The notes under the pieces were generated by a model. The model had not been told where the DNA came from. It searched no databases and saw only the letters and a program-made list of their open reading frames with translations. Positions 1 to 7,340 of a stretch of DNA of 14,034 nt are shown one piece after another. The DNA is from Bacteroidota bacterium (lineage in GTDB: Bacteria; Bacteroidota; Bacteroidia; Bacteroidales; P3): positions 1 through 14,034 of the forward strand of contig JAUNWC010000011.1 of the NCBI GenBank assembly GCA_030540495.1, in the 5' to 3' direction. A program made the position numbers and the translations under genes. Numbering within the stretch: position 1 is the first letter of the stretch; each line of letters begins with the position of its first letter.

Positions 1-4
1 TTGT

Positions 5-73
5 TATAGGCTAGCATAGGTTATTATAGGTTGGAGCCTTTGGCTCCTATAGGTTAGCATAGGTTGTAATAGG
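5..73. repeat. Decamer-periodic repeat flanking a small hairpin
   Basis: The pentamer ATAGG starts at 6, 16, 26, 49, 59 and 69, so it recurs every 10 bases in two triplets. Taken as units, 5-30 and 48-73 are a 26-base direct repeat matching at 23 positions. Between them, 33-38 (GGAGCC) pairs perfectly with 42-47 (GGCTCC) around a TTT loop. The array begins at the window edge, so more copies may lie upstream. Every frame contains stops within a short distance, so it does not look coding. Its function is unknown; the 10-base spacing is about one DNA helical turn, which would suit a protein-binding array, but that is inference. Confidence 0.6.
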
Positions 74-75
74 AG

Positions 76-99
76 GGTAAAGCTTTTACCTTTTGTTTT
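76..99 (+). terminator. Weak hairpin with U-rich tail
   Basis: GGTAAA at 76-81 can pair with TTTACC at 85-90 around a three-base loop, and TTTTGTTTTA follows. This resembles a weak intrinsic terminator for a gene left of the window. The stem has only two G-C pairs, so the call is tentative. Confidence 0.3.
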
Positions 100-108
100 A
101 CTAAAAAC

Positions 109-160
109 AGGCTGTGCCTACGCTTATGTGTCTATAAAAGAGGCTGTGCCTGTGCCTTTT
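109..160 (+). repeat. Duplicated AGGCTGTGCCT element with hairpin potential
   Basis: AGGCTGTGCCT occurs at 109-119 and 141-151, each copy after an A-rich stretch, and the second is followed by another TGTGCC (151-156). Each copy is self-complementary (AGGC/GCCT around TGT). In addition, 137-144 can pair with 154-160 with one bulge, giving a hairpin followed by TTTTATTTAT, which resembles a transcription terminator. The rest of 161-251 is AT-rich and shows nothing recognisable. Confidence 0.4.
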
Positions 161-251
161 ATTTATCAAAAAAAATACACTATTTATCTTTTTGTTTTAC
201 AGAGTATTAAGCGAAGATATAAAAAATAATTACAAAAAAAGTTAAAAAAAG

Positions 252-283
252 TTTGGTCATATCGGAAACATTGTCTAATTTTG
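252..283 (+). promoter_or_regulatory. Promoter of tRNA-Asn (Bacteroidota type)
   Basis: TTTG at 252-255 and TAATTTTG at 276-283 are separated by 20 bases. This fits the Bacteroidota consensus TTTG-N19-21-TAnnTTTG. Transcription would start near 290, about 15 bases before the tRNA. It is the best promoter match in the window. Confidence 0.85.
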
Positions 284-304
284 CAAAAGTTTAAAAGGGA
301 ACAC

Positions 305-378
305 GCTTCCGTAGCTCAGTTGGTTAGAGCACATGACTGTTAATCATGGGGTCCTAGGTTCAAGTCCTAGTGGGAGCG
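305..378 (+). tRNA. tRNA-Asn (anticodon GTT)
   Basis: All four arms of a cloverleaf can be drawn. The acceptor stem GCTTCCG (305-311) pairs with TGGGAGC (371-377), with G-U pairs, and the discriminator is G378, as usual for tRNA-Asn. The D arm contains AGTTGGTTA. The anticodon stem CATGA/TCATG encloses CTGTTAA, giving anticodon GTT at 339-341, which reads AAC/AAU. The T stem CTAGG/CCTAG encloses TTCAAGT. CCA is not encoded, so the 3' end must be added by CCA-adding enzyme, common in this phylum. A strong promoter sits just upstream and an intrinsic terminator just downstream, so it looks like a single-gene tRNA unit. Confidence 0.96.
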
Positions 379-391
379 CAAGTTTGAAAAA

Positions 392-423
392 GGTGCAATG
401 CGAAAGTGTTTGCATCTTTTTTT
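392..423 (+). terminator. Intrinsic terminator after tRNA-Asn
   Basis: GGTGCAATGC (392-401) folds back on 406-416 around a GAAA tetraloop, with one bulged T and G-U pairs. Seven T residues follow at 417-423, and the preceding A-run can lengthen the stem. It lies 13 bases after the tRNA and should end that transcript. It also swallows a possible ATG at 398, which argues against that being the start of the next gene. Confidence 0.75.
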
Positions 424-439
424 ATATAAAAATATTGCT

Positions 440-1639
440 ATGAGAGAGAAACAAGAAAAACTTTGGAATAGTGAATATATAAAAGTAATGTTGGCAAATT
501 TTAACTTATTCTTTGCTTTCTACTTACTAACTCCTTTGTTGCCCTTGTATCTTAGCGAGCATTTTTTTGCAAGCAAAGATGTTATTGGCTTTGTTCTTTC
601 AGGTTATGTATTAGCGGCATTGATATTTAGACCTTTTAGTGGTTATATTGTAGATTCTTTTAACAGAAAAAAAGTTCTTGTTCTGTGTTTTCTTATTTAT
701 TCGGTTTGTTTTGCGGGATATTTACTTGCAAGTTCTTTGGTTTTGTTTGCCATAATAAGAACTTTGCACGGCTCTCCTTTTGGAGCCTGTACTGTGGCAA
801 ATAGCACTGTTGCTATAGATGTTTTGCCTTCTTCTCGGAGGAATGAAGGCATAGGTTTTTATGGACTTAGCAATAATATAGCCTCTGCTTTGGCTCCTAC
901 CATTGGCGTTTTTATCTACAAATATACCAAAAACTTTGACATACTTTTTTGGCTTGCTATCGTTTTTGCTCTTATAGATCTTATTAGTGCTTACTCCATA
1001 AAGATACCTCAAAAAGAAATAATAAAAAACACAAACAAAATATCCTTAGACCGATTTTTTCTTCTCAAAGGTTGGTTCTTGGCTCTTAATATGGTGTTTT
1101 TTAGTTTCTGTTATGGTGTTTTGAGCAATTATCTTGCTATTTACAGCAAAGAAACTTTGGGCATTACCACAGGCACCGGCACATATTTTATGCTTCTGTC
1201 CTTAGGACTAATTCTCTCTCGCTTACAGGGAAACAAAGCCTTAAAAGAAGGCAAACTATTGCAAAACGCCTTTATAGGTATTGTAATATCTACTTTTGGC
1301 TATGTTATTTTTGCCTTTTTCCCTACACACTTTTTATATTATCTTTCTGCTCTACTGATAGGTTTGGGCAATGGGCATATGTATCCTGCTTTTCAGAATA
1401 TGATAATAAAAGTAGCCAACCACAACGAAAGAGGCACAGCCAATTCCACTCTATTAACTTCTTGGGATGTTGGCGTAGGTATAGGAATACTTGCAGGAGG
1501 TTTTATTGCCGAGCATTTTAGTTACTACTATGCTTTTATTTTAGTTGCTCTTGTGCACGTGTTAGGCTTGTCGTTGTATTATATTTTTACAAGAAAGCGT
1601 TTTGTTTTACAATACAACAAAAGCAACCTTACTGCTTAG
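440..1639 (+). CDS. Major facilitator superfamily transporter, drug/sugar-efflux type
   Basis: A 399-residue, very hydrophobic protein with about 12 predicted membrane helices, the normal size for an MFS permease. After helix 2 the loop GYIVDSFNRKK (about residues 68-78) matches MFS motif A (GxxxDxxxRKK), and RTLHGSPFGA resembles motif B (RxxxG). MFS proteins move small solutes across the inner membrane, usually coupled to protons; the substrate cannot be told from sequence, but the general pattern is that of efflux permeases. I chose ATG 440 over ATG 398 because the earlier codon is inside the terminator hairpin of the tRNA. No separate promoter is obvious, so expression may rely on read-through from the tRNA. 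It converges on the MCE gene with a 4-base overlap of their stops. Confidence 0.87.
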   Translation: MREKQEKLWNSEYIKVMLANFNLFFAFYLLTPLLPLYLSEHFFASKDVIGFVLSGYVLAALIFRPFSGYIVDSFNRKKVLVLCFLIYSVCFAGYLLASSLVLFAIIRTLHGSPFGACTVANSTVAIDVLPSSRRNEGIGFYGLSNNIASALAPTIGVFIYKYTKNFDILFWLAIVFALIDLISAYSIKIPQKEIIKNTNKISLDRFFLLKGWFLALNMVFFSFCYGVLSNYLAIYSKETLGITTGTGTYFMLLSLGLILSRLQGNKALKEGKLLQNAFIGIVISTFGYVIFAFFPTHFLYYLSALLIGLGNGHMYPAFQNMIIKVANHNERGTANSTLLTSWDVGVGIGILAGGFIAEHFSYYYAFILVALVHVLGLSLYYIFTRKRFVLQYNKSNLTA

Positions 1640-2571
1640 AATACAGAAACGTTGATGTATTTCTTTGGATTTTTCTTCAAATCCAATATCAATTCGTCTA
1701 AATCTTTGGCAGCATTGGTTATGTTTTTATAAAGGTTTTCATCAGAAAGCAACAAACCTATATTGCCCTCACCTCTCTCTATTTTGTTTAGCATGGAATT
1801 GATATTTTCCAAAGAAGATTTCACACTTGCAAGAGTAGAGCCTATGTTTTGTTTCTCTACTTCGGAAGTAATCTTATCAAAACGAGAGATAATATCGCTT
1901 ATTGCTTGATTGTTATCAGCAAAGTTTTTGGTTATACTCTCCACATTAGAAACTATGGCATCTAACTTACTTTTGTCCTTTGCCACAAGGTTATCCACAT
2001 TGTTAGCAATGGAGTTAAGTCTTTGAGTTATTTGATTGATGTTTGCAAGAGTTATTTGTATGTTTTGCTTTGCTTGATTGTCTATTGTGCGGTTTAGTGT
2101 ATTGGTCAAAGTGTCTATACGTCTAAGAATAGAAGACAAATTTTCTGTCATTGGAGCAAGTTCGTCTATCAAACCCGCCTCGGCTCCTCCCCGCATAGTA
2201 TCTTTTGCTTGTAACAAAGAGGCAGATTGTCCTAAATCTATTCTAAGAGCCTGACCGCTCATAAGCCCTGAGGCAAACATAGTTAAGCGACTATCCTTTG
2301 GTATTTCTATTTTCTTATCCACCGATAACTCTATAAGGAATTGGCTATTTTTTTTGTTCATAGGAGAAATTTTGACAACATACCCCACCTTCATACCATT
2401 GATATATACATATGAACTTTCGTGCATTCCTGTTACATCATCATATATGGCATAATAGGTTTTTTGTCCAGAGAAAATAGACTTGCCTTTCAAAAAATTG
2501 ATACCCAATATTAAGACAATAAAAGTTATCAATACAGCAATACCTATTTGAGTTTCGTTTCTTAGTTTCAT
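1636..2571 (-). CDS. MCE/MlaD-family lipid-transport protein
   Basis: A 311-residue protein with one N-terminal membrane helix (about 9-28, IAVLITFIVLILGINFL) followed by an MCE domain at about 37-115. That region carries the typical run from the YYAIYDDVTGM segment through the YINGMKVGYV segment to SGLMSGQALRIDLG. The rest (about 140-290) is rich in N, I, L, S and D, with no strong hydrophobic stretch, and is probably helical or coiled-coil. MCE proteins are the substrate-binding part of Mla-like ABC systems that move phospholipids between inner and outer membrane. No ABC ATPase or permease (mlaF/mlaE) is adjacent, so partners must be encoded elsewhere. It starts 27 bases after the amidase stop in the same direction, with AAGGAA before the ATG, so the two are probably co-transcribed. 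Confidence 0.88.
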   Translation of the reverse strand: MKLRNETQIGIAVLITFIVLILGINFLKGKSIFSGQKTYYAIYDDVTGMHESSYVYINGMKVGYVVKISPMNKKNSQFLIELSVDKKIEIPKDSRLTMFASGLMSGQALRIDLGQSASLLQAKDTMRGGAEAGLIDELAPMTENLSSILRRIDTLTNTLNRTIDNQAKQNIQITLANINQITQRLNSIANNVDNLVAKDKSKLDAIVSNVESITKNFADNNQAISDIISRFDKITSEVEKQNIGSTLASVKSSLENINSMLNKIERGEGNIGLLLSDENLYKNITNAAKDLDELILDLKKNPKKYINVSVF

Positions 2572-2598
2572 TATTCCTTATATTTATTTTAATAAAAA

Positions 2599-3861
2599 TT
2601 ACTTCTTTTGTGAAGAAAGCCTTTTTGCCTCCACCATAGATACCCTTTTGCCATCATAAAAAGCCACAACAAAAGCATCGCCATACTTTTCTCTAACTTG
2701 TTTTTGATAAGTCAAAGCCTCAGAAGTAGTGGCAAAAATACCAGCAGTATATTTCCATGCTCCGTTTTCAGAATAAGCAAACACATCTTCCAATCCTTGC
2801 AAACGCGAATCATCGTTTTTTAATTGATTTGGAGAGGAAAGGAATTGTATCCTATAGACCAAATCCACACCAGAGTTTTGTTCTTGTTGTTTTTTCTCTT
2901 CATTGAGTTTTTCCTGTTGTTGTATTTGTTTCTCTTGTTGCTGTTGTGCCTGTTGCTTCCTTTCTTCTTCTTTTTGTTTTTGAGCAATAAGTTCGTTTTG
3001 TTTTCTTATAGCCTCTTGCTCTTTTACCTCCTGAGGTATAAGTTGCTCCACAGAAAGTATTTCGTCTTTAAGGTTATCTACTTTGTTTCTATACTCACAT
3101 ATAGCCCTAAAAATACAAGCAGCAATAACCCACTGACCATATTCGGAACCTATGTATTCCTCTTCCTTTGGATTGGAAATAAAGCCTATCTCGGTAAGTA
3201 CTGCCGGCATTGCCGCTTTCCACAATACCACAAAATTGGCTTGATGTACGCCTCGGGATTTCATAGGAACATGCTTGGTATATTGATTTTGAATCTTTGC
3301 GGCAAAGTCCAAAGAACTTTGCAAGTAAGCATTTTGATACAAAGACATAAGAATATCTCCCTCAGGAGAATTAAGGTCAAAACCTTGATAATTTTCCAAA
3401 GAACCTTTTTCTGTTAGTATTTCAGCGTTTTCTTTTTTGGCTACTTCAAGGTTGCTTTCCGTTTTTCCCAATCCCATAGCGTATGTTTCTGTTCCTGCAG
3501 CGTTTTTATTGGTAGCAGAATTGCAATGTATGGAAATAAAAAGGTCGGCATTTATCTTGTTTGCAACCGAAGAACGCTTATATAAATCTATGTCTTGGTC
3601 TATAACTCGGGTATAATAAACTTTTACACTTTTGAGATTTTCATTGATAAGTTTGCCCAACTTTATGGACACGGCAAGGGTAACATCTTTTTCTTTGTAT
3701 TTACTGCCTATGGCTCCCGGTTTGTTGCCTCCATGCCCTGCGTCTATTACTACCTTGTCAAAAACATTTTTTGAGCGTTCTTGCTGAGAAAAGCTCACAA
3801 AACAAGATAAAATAAGGACACAAAAACACAAAATACTATAACATAATCTATCTTCCTTCAT
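2599..3861 (-). CDS. N-acetylmuramoyl-L-alanine amidase (Amidase_3) with SPOR-like C-terminus
   Basis: A 420-residue exported protein. A hydrophobic signal sequence (about 6-25) precedes an Amidase_3 domain (about 36-258). Expected zinc ligands are visible: H43 in DAGHGG, E57, and H112 in SIHCNS; the catalytic glutamate is E224 in LTEIGF. The domain cuts the amide bond between N-acetylmuramic acid and L-alanine in peptidoglycan and is used in cell separation and wall turnover. Residues 278-329 are a Q/E/K-rich low-complexity, probably coiled-coil linker. Residues about 334-410 resemble a SPOR domain, which binds denuded septal glycan. ILSC at 17-20 is a poor lipobox, so cleavage by signal peptidase I near SFS/QQ is at least as likely. 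It is first in an operon with the MCE gene and diverges from the LptD gene. Confidence 0.92.
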   Translation of the reverse strand: MKEDRLCYSILCFCVLILSCFVSFSQQERSKNVFDKVVIDAGHGGNKPGAIGSKYKEKDVTLAVSIKLGKLINENLKSVKVYYTRVIDQDIDLYKRSSVANKINADLFISIHCNSATNKNAAGTETYAMGLGKTESNLEVAKKENAEILTEKGSLENYQGFDLNSPEGDILMSLYQNAYLQSSLDFAAKIQNQYTKHVPMKSRGVHQANFVVLWKAAMPAVLTEIGFISNPKEEEYIGSEYGQWVIAACIFRAICEYRNKVDNLKDEILSVEQLIPQEVKEQEAIRKQNELIAQKQKEEERKQQAQQQQEKQIQQQEKLNEEKKQQEQNSGVDLVYRIQFLSSPNQLKNDDSRLQGLEDVFAYSENGAWKYTAGIFATTSEALTYQKQVREKYGDAFVVAFYDGKRVSMVEAKRLSSQKK

Positions 3862-3866
3862 CTATT

Positions 3867-3898
3867 TTTCTGTAAAATATAAAAAAATATTACCTTTG
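3867..3898 (+). promoter_or_regulatory. Promoter of LptD-like gene
   Basis: TACCTTTG at 3891-3898 is a perfect TAnnTTTG -7 element. The -33 region (TTTCTG near 3867) is only a partial match. Transcription would start near 3905, leaving a leader of about 37 bases before the TTG start at 3942. Confidence 0.65.
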
Positions 3899-3910
3899 CA
3901 AACTAATTGG

Positions 3911-3940
3911 CAAAGATAGTATTTTTAATTGGAATAACAA
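3911..3940 (-). promoter_or_regulatory. Promoter of amidase-MCE operon
   Basis: On the minus strand TTG (3940-3938), a 19-base spacer and TATCTTTG (3918-3911) form a good Bacteroidota promoter. The start site would be near 3904, about 43 bases before the amidase ATG. The -33 element lies right against the TTG start codon of the LptD gene, and the -7 faces the opposing promoter's -7 across only 12 bases. Confidence 0.7.
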
Positions 3941-3941
3941 G

Positions 3942-6560
3942 TTGGAGAAAAGAAAATATATAAATATTTATTGCTTAGTGGTATTGACTTTGTTGTGTTT
4001 TTGTGCCAAAAACAGCAGAGGCAATGACTATATTTCCATACTTTCTTTTGATACTGTTAGTCTTGTTGTTGCAGATAGTGTTGCCACAGAATCTGACTCA
4101 ACCGTTGCCCAACCTACCTCCATACGCAAAAGCAAAAACGCTATAAAAGACCGCGTAACCTATTCGGCAAACGACTCCATATCTTTTGACTTAGACTCCT
4201 CGCGGGTGTTTTTGTACAACAAAGCCAACGTTCAACAAAAAAAGATAGACCTTGCCTCTGGCTACATAACTATAAATTTTGATTCTTCTTCTCTTTGGGC
4301 TATGCCTATAAAAGACTCTGCAAACCAAGATAGCCAACACCCTGTTTTCAAAGATGGGCAAGACGAATACAAAAGCAAGGAACTAAGATATAACTTTGAC
4401 ACAGAAAAGGGACTTATCTTTAATATGTTTACCAAAGAGCAAGAAGGCTACTTGCATGGAGAAAAGATAAAAAAAATAAACGACTCTACTATGTTTGTTC
4501 GCAATGGAATGTTTACCACTTGCGACAATGAAGAAAACCCTCACTTTGGTATCAATTTCAATAAAGCAGAAATCAAAGTACAAGACAAAATAGTAACCGG
4601 TACAACTTGGCTTTCCATAGCAGATATTCCTATGCCTTTGGCTTTGCCTTTTGGCTATTTTCCCATAACAAGCGAGCAAAAATCAGGTCTTCTAATGCCT
4701 ACATATGGACACGCAAGCAACAGAGGTTATTATCTAAGAAACCTTGGTTGGTATTTTGCCTTTAACGACTATATAGACCTTGCCGCAAGAGGAGATATTT
4801 ATACCAATCTTTCATACGCCATAGACTTGCAGTCCAACTATGCAAAACGTTATAAGTATAGTGGCAAATTTTTGATTCGTTTTGAGGAAAATCATACGGG
4901 AATAAAAAACACATCTTCTTGGACTTCGCAAAGAGATTTCAAAATTCAATGGACACATACTCAAGACTCTAAGGCTCACCCATATAGAACCTTTTCGGCT
5001 AATGTCAATCTTGTAAGTAGCAAATACAATCAATATACTACTTCCTTGTCCGACTACCTAACCAACACAACCACCTCATCCATTGCCTTTTCCACCCGTT
5101 TGGGAGATAATTGGAACCTTTCGGTTAATTTGGGAGAAAGTTACAATGCTAACACAAAATACATAAGTTTGGACTTGCCTTCTTTGGCTCTTTCTTCCTC
5201 GCAATTTCATCCCTTTAAACGCAAAAAAGCCAAAGGCAAAACTCGTTGGTACGAGGAAATAACCATAGCCTATCGTATGAACCTTATCAACCAAATACAA
5301 ACATATGATTCTTTGCTTTTTAAGGACGATTGGTACAATAAAATGAACAATGGAATAAAGCACTATATACCCATACAACACAGTACTAAGGTTTTCAAAT
5401 ACCTGAATTGGACTAATTCCATAGACTACAATGCTCGTTGGTATCTAAAATCTACTCACAAGGCTTATAATCCCGAAACTGACCTTATAGACAAAGACAC
5501 TGTTTATGGTTTTATAACCAATAGAGATGTTTCTTTCTCCTCGGGATTGAATACAAGAATATATGGTATGTTTTCTTTCAAAAAAGGATATATAAAAGCC
5601 ATTCGTCATGTTTTTAACCCTGTATTGTCTTTTAGTTTTACTCCTGATTTTTCCTCTCCTTCTCTTGGTTTCTATGACTTCTATATAGACAAAGAAGGCA
5701 AAAAAGTTTATTACTCCAAAACCGAAGACGGAGTTTATGGCTCGGTGCCAAATGGCAAATCAGGTGTGCTTACCTTTACTTTAAACAACTCTTTGGAAAT
5801 GAAAATAAAAGATAATTCCGATACCATCACAGGAACAAGAAAACTAAAACTCTTGGAAAATCTTTCCCTTTCCACTGGCTATGATTTGGCAAAAGATAGT
5901 TGCAATTGGCAACCTTTGAGACTTTCGGCACGTACTACTCTTTTGGAAAGATTGGTAGTCAATTATTCTGCCTCCTTTACTCCATATGTTTTGGACAGCA
6001 ACAACTATATTACCAAAGAATTTTTATGGTCTAAACATCGCAAACTTTTTCAAAAACAATCGGCACAATGGACTCTTTCTCTTTCTTGGCATTTGAACCA
6101 AAAGAGCAAGAACAAAGATGACTTAAAAGACAAAGTATCTCCTACAGAGTTGGCTTATTCTCCTTTTATAAACAACAATGAAATTCTGCCCGATGTAGTT
6201 GATTTTTCCATTCCTTGGGATTTTACCATCTCGGCTCATTATTCCAAATTGTCTTCTTATATCGTGGCATTAGCAGGTTATCAAACCAACGAATCGGCAA
6301 CGCTCTCTGTTTCGGGTACTATTAACGCCACAGACAAATGGAAAATAGGTTTCAACACAGGCTATGATTTCATTAACAAGGATTATACTTACACAAGTTT
6401 GGATTTTTACAGAGATTTGCATTGTTGGGAGTTGCGTATGAATTGGATACCTTTTGGTCCTCGTCAGGGGTGGAATTTTGGCATTTCTGTTAAAGCAAGT
6501 ATGTTGCAAGATTTGAAATACGAAAAACGCAATGATTTTAGAAACCGTTTAACCTATTAA
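3942..6560 (+). CDS. lptD: LptD-like LPS-assembly outer-membrane protein
   Basis: An 872-residue protein with an N-terminal signal peptide (hydrophobic YCLVVLTLLCFCA, about residues 10-22). An OstA/LptA-like beta-jellyroll follows (about 70-220, with periodic short strands such as VFLYNKANV and GYITINFDSS). A long barrel region rich in alternating aromatic and polar strands ends in a terminal tyrosine (RNRLTY), as outer-membrane barrels usually do. The TTCDNEENPHFGI segment around C194 resembles a conserved part of Bacteroidota LptD proteins. LptD, with LptE, inserts lipopolysaccharide into the outer leaflet. The start is TTG; the frame is open further upstream, but no ATG is available before the signal peptide. 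No lptE is adjacent. The family call is from overall pattern; another large OstA-type barrel is the main alternative. Confidence 0.85.
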   Translation: MEKRKYINIYCLVVLTLLCFCAKNSRGNDYISILSFDTVSLVVADSVATESDSTVAQPTSIRKSKNAIKDRVTYSANDSISFDLDSSRVFLYNKANVQQKKIDLASGYITINFDSSSLWAMPIKDSANQDSQHPVFKDGQDEYKSKELRYNFDTEKGLIFNMFTKEQEGYLHGEKIKKINDSTMFVRNGMFTTCDNEENPHFGINFNKAEIKVQDKIVTGTTWLSIADIPMPLALPFGYFPITSEQKSGLLMPTYGHASNRGYYLRNLGWYFAFNDYIDLAARGDIYTNLSYAIDLQSNYAKRYKYSGKFLIRFEENHTGIKNTSSWTSQRDFKIQWTHTQDSKAHPYRTFSANVNLVSSKYNQYTTSLSDYLTNTTTSSIAFSTRLGDNWNLSVNLGESYNANTKYISLDLPSLALSSSQFHPFKRKKAKGKTRWYEEITIAYRMNLINQIQTYDSLLFKDDWYNKMNNGIKHYIPIQHSTKVFKYLNWTNSIDYNARWYLKSTHKAYNPETDLIDKDTVYGFITNRDVSFSSGLNTRIYGMFSFKKGYIKAIRHVFNPVLSFSFTPDFSSPSLGFYDFYIDKEGKKVYYSKTEDGVYGSVPNGKSGVLTFTLNNSLEMKIKDNSDTITGTRKLKLLENLSLSTGYDLAKDSCNWQPLRLSARTTLLERLVVNYSASFTPYVLDSNNYITKEFLWSKHRKLFQKQSAQWTLSLSWHLNQKSKNKDDLKDKVSPTELAYSPFINNNEILPDVVDFSIPWDFTISAHYSKLSSYIVALAGYQTNESATLSVSGTINATDKWKIGFNTGYDFINKDYTYTSLDFYRDLHCWELRMNWIPFGPRQGWNFGISVKASMLQDLKYEKRNDFRNRLTY

Positions 6561-6575
6561 CAAAACCTAATTTAT

Positions 6576-7208
6576 ATGAAAATAGAGGCTGTGCTTTTTG
6601 ATTTGGACGGAGTGGTTTTTGATACGGAAAACCATTATACAAAGTTTTGGACTTCTGTTGGCAAAAGATATTTTCCCGAGAAAGAGGATTTTGCCTCTGT
6701 TATCAAAGGACATTCAATAGAGGATATTCTTTCACAATACTTTGCCGAGCATAAGGAGGATTGGAAAACAATAGAAACAGAATTGTATGAAATGGAAAAA
6801 CAAATGACTTTTCCTTACATAGAAGGGGTAAAAGAATTTATACTTTCTTTGCAAAACGAGGGAATAAAAACTTGTCTTGTAACCTCTTCGGACGCTATAA
6901 AAATGCAAACCGTTGTGGAAAAATGCCCAGAAATCAAAACTTTTTTTCCTCTTATGGTTATAGCCACAGACGTAAAACACGCAAAACCTGCTCCCGATTG
7001 TTATTTGCTTGGAGCCAGAAAATGCGGAGTAAGGGCGGAGGCTTGTTTGGTTTTTGAGGATAGTTTTGCGGGCATAGAGGCAGGGCAAAAAGCCGGTATG
7101 GAAGTTATTGCTCTATCCACCACCAATCCCAAAGAGGCTCTATTAACAAAGGTAAAAAAGGTTATCAAAGATTTTAGCAACTTTTCTTTACAAGAGGCTT
7201 GTGTATAA
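6576..7208 (+). CDS. HAD-superfamily phosphatase, beta-phosphoglucomutase-like (subfamily IA)
   Basis: A 210-residue soluble protein, normal length for HAD subfamily IA. All four HAD motifs are visible: DLDG with D9 (nucleophile) and D11, T103/S104 in LVTSS, K137 in HAKPAPD, and E161-D162 in FEDSFAGIEAG. The helical cap lies between motifs I and II (about 18-85). Such enzymes transfer or remove phosphate from small phosphometabolites such as sugar phosphates; the exact substrate cannot be read from sequence. It begins 15 bases after the LptD stop on the same strand with no promoter between them, so it is probably co-transcribed. A link to LPS or sugar metabolism is only inferred from that position. 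Confidence 0.88.
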   Translation: MKIEAVLFDLDGVVFDTENHYTKFWTSVGKRYFPEKEDFASVIKGHSIEDILSQYFAEHKEDWKTIETELYEMEKQMTFPYIEGVKEFILSLQNEGIKTCLVTSSDAIKMQTVVEKCPEIKTFFPLMVIATDVKHAKPAPDCYLLGARKCGVRAEACLVFEDSFAGIEAGQKAGMEVIALSTTNPKEALLTKVKKVIKDFSNFSLQEACV

Positions 7209-7227
7209 AATAATAGCAATACTAATC

Positions 7228-7255
7228 TTTGATTCAAATAAAAGTTGTATTTTTG
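7228..7255 (+). promoter_or_regulatory. Probable promoter of ornithine carbamoyltransferase
   Basis: TATTTTTG at 7248-7255 fits the TAnnTTTG -7 element. The best upstream TTTG (7228-7231) is 16 bases away, shorter than the usual 19-21, so the -33 assignment is weak. The following leader of about 80 bases is very A/T-rich, with A-runs just before the ATG. Confidence 0.55.
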
Positions 7256-7340
7256 CAAAGAATTTTTCCACAAAGTGTTATTATTTTTAGACAATTAGAA
7301 ATAAAGAAAAATATATATTAACAATAAAAAAAGAAAAAAC

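Noticed and set aside
5..160. A CRISPR array in the leading repeats
   Set aside because: Repeats are too short and too few, spacers are not unique 30-40 base units, and no cas genes are present.
1..304. A truncated gene from the left edge
   Set aside because: Plus-strand stops are frequent and the minus-strand frames are only about 20 codons; nothing resembles a protein family.
305..378. A mobile-element attachment site at the tRNA-Asn 3' end
   Set aside because: No integrase gene and no second copy of the tRNA 3' end are found in the window.
2824..3417. Plus-strand frame with a hydrophobic leucine/phenylalanine-rich start
   Set aside because: The hydrophobic stretch is the complement of the Q/E/K-rich linker of the amidase, so it is a shadow and not a membrane protein.
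7209..7340. A riboswitch or small RNA in the leader of the ornithine carbamoyltransferase gene
   Set aside because: The 132 bases are A/T-rich with no stable stem-loop or known riboswitch core visible.
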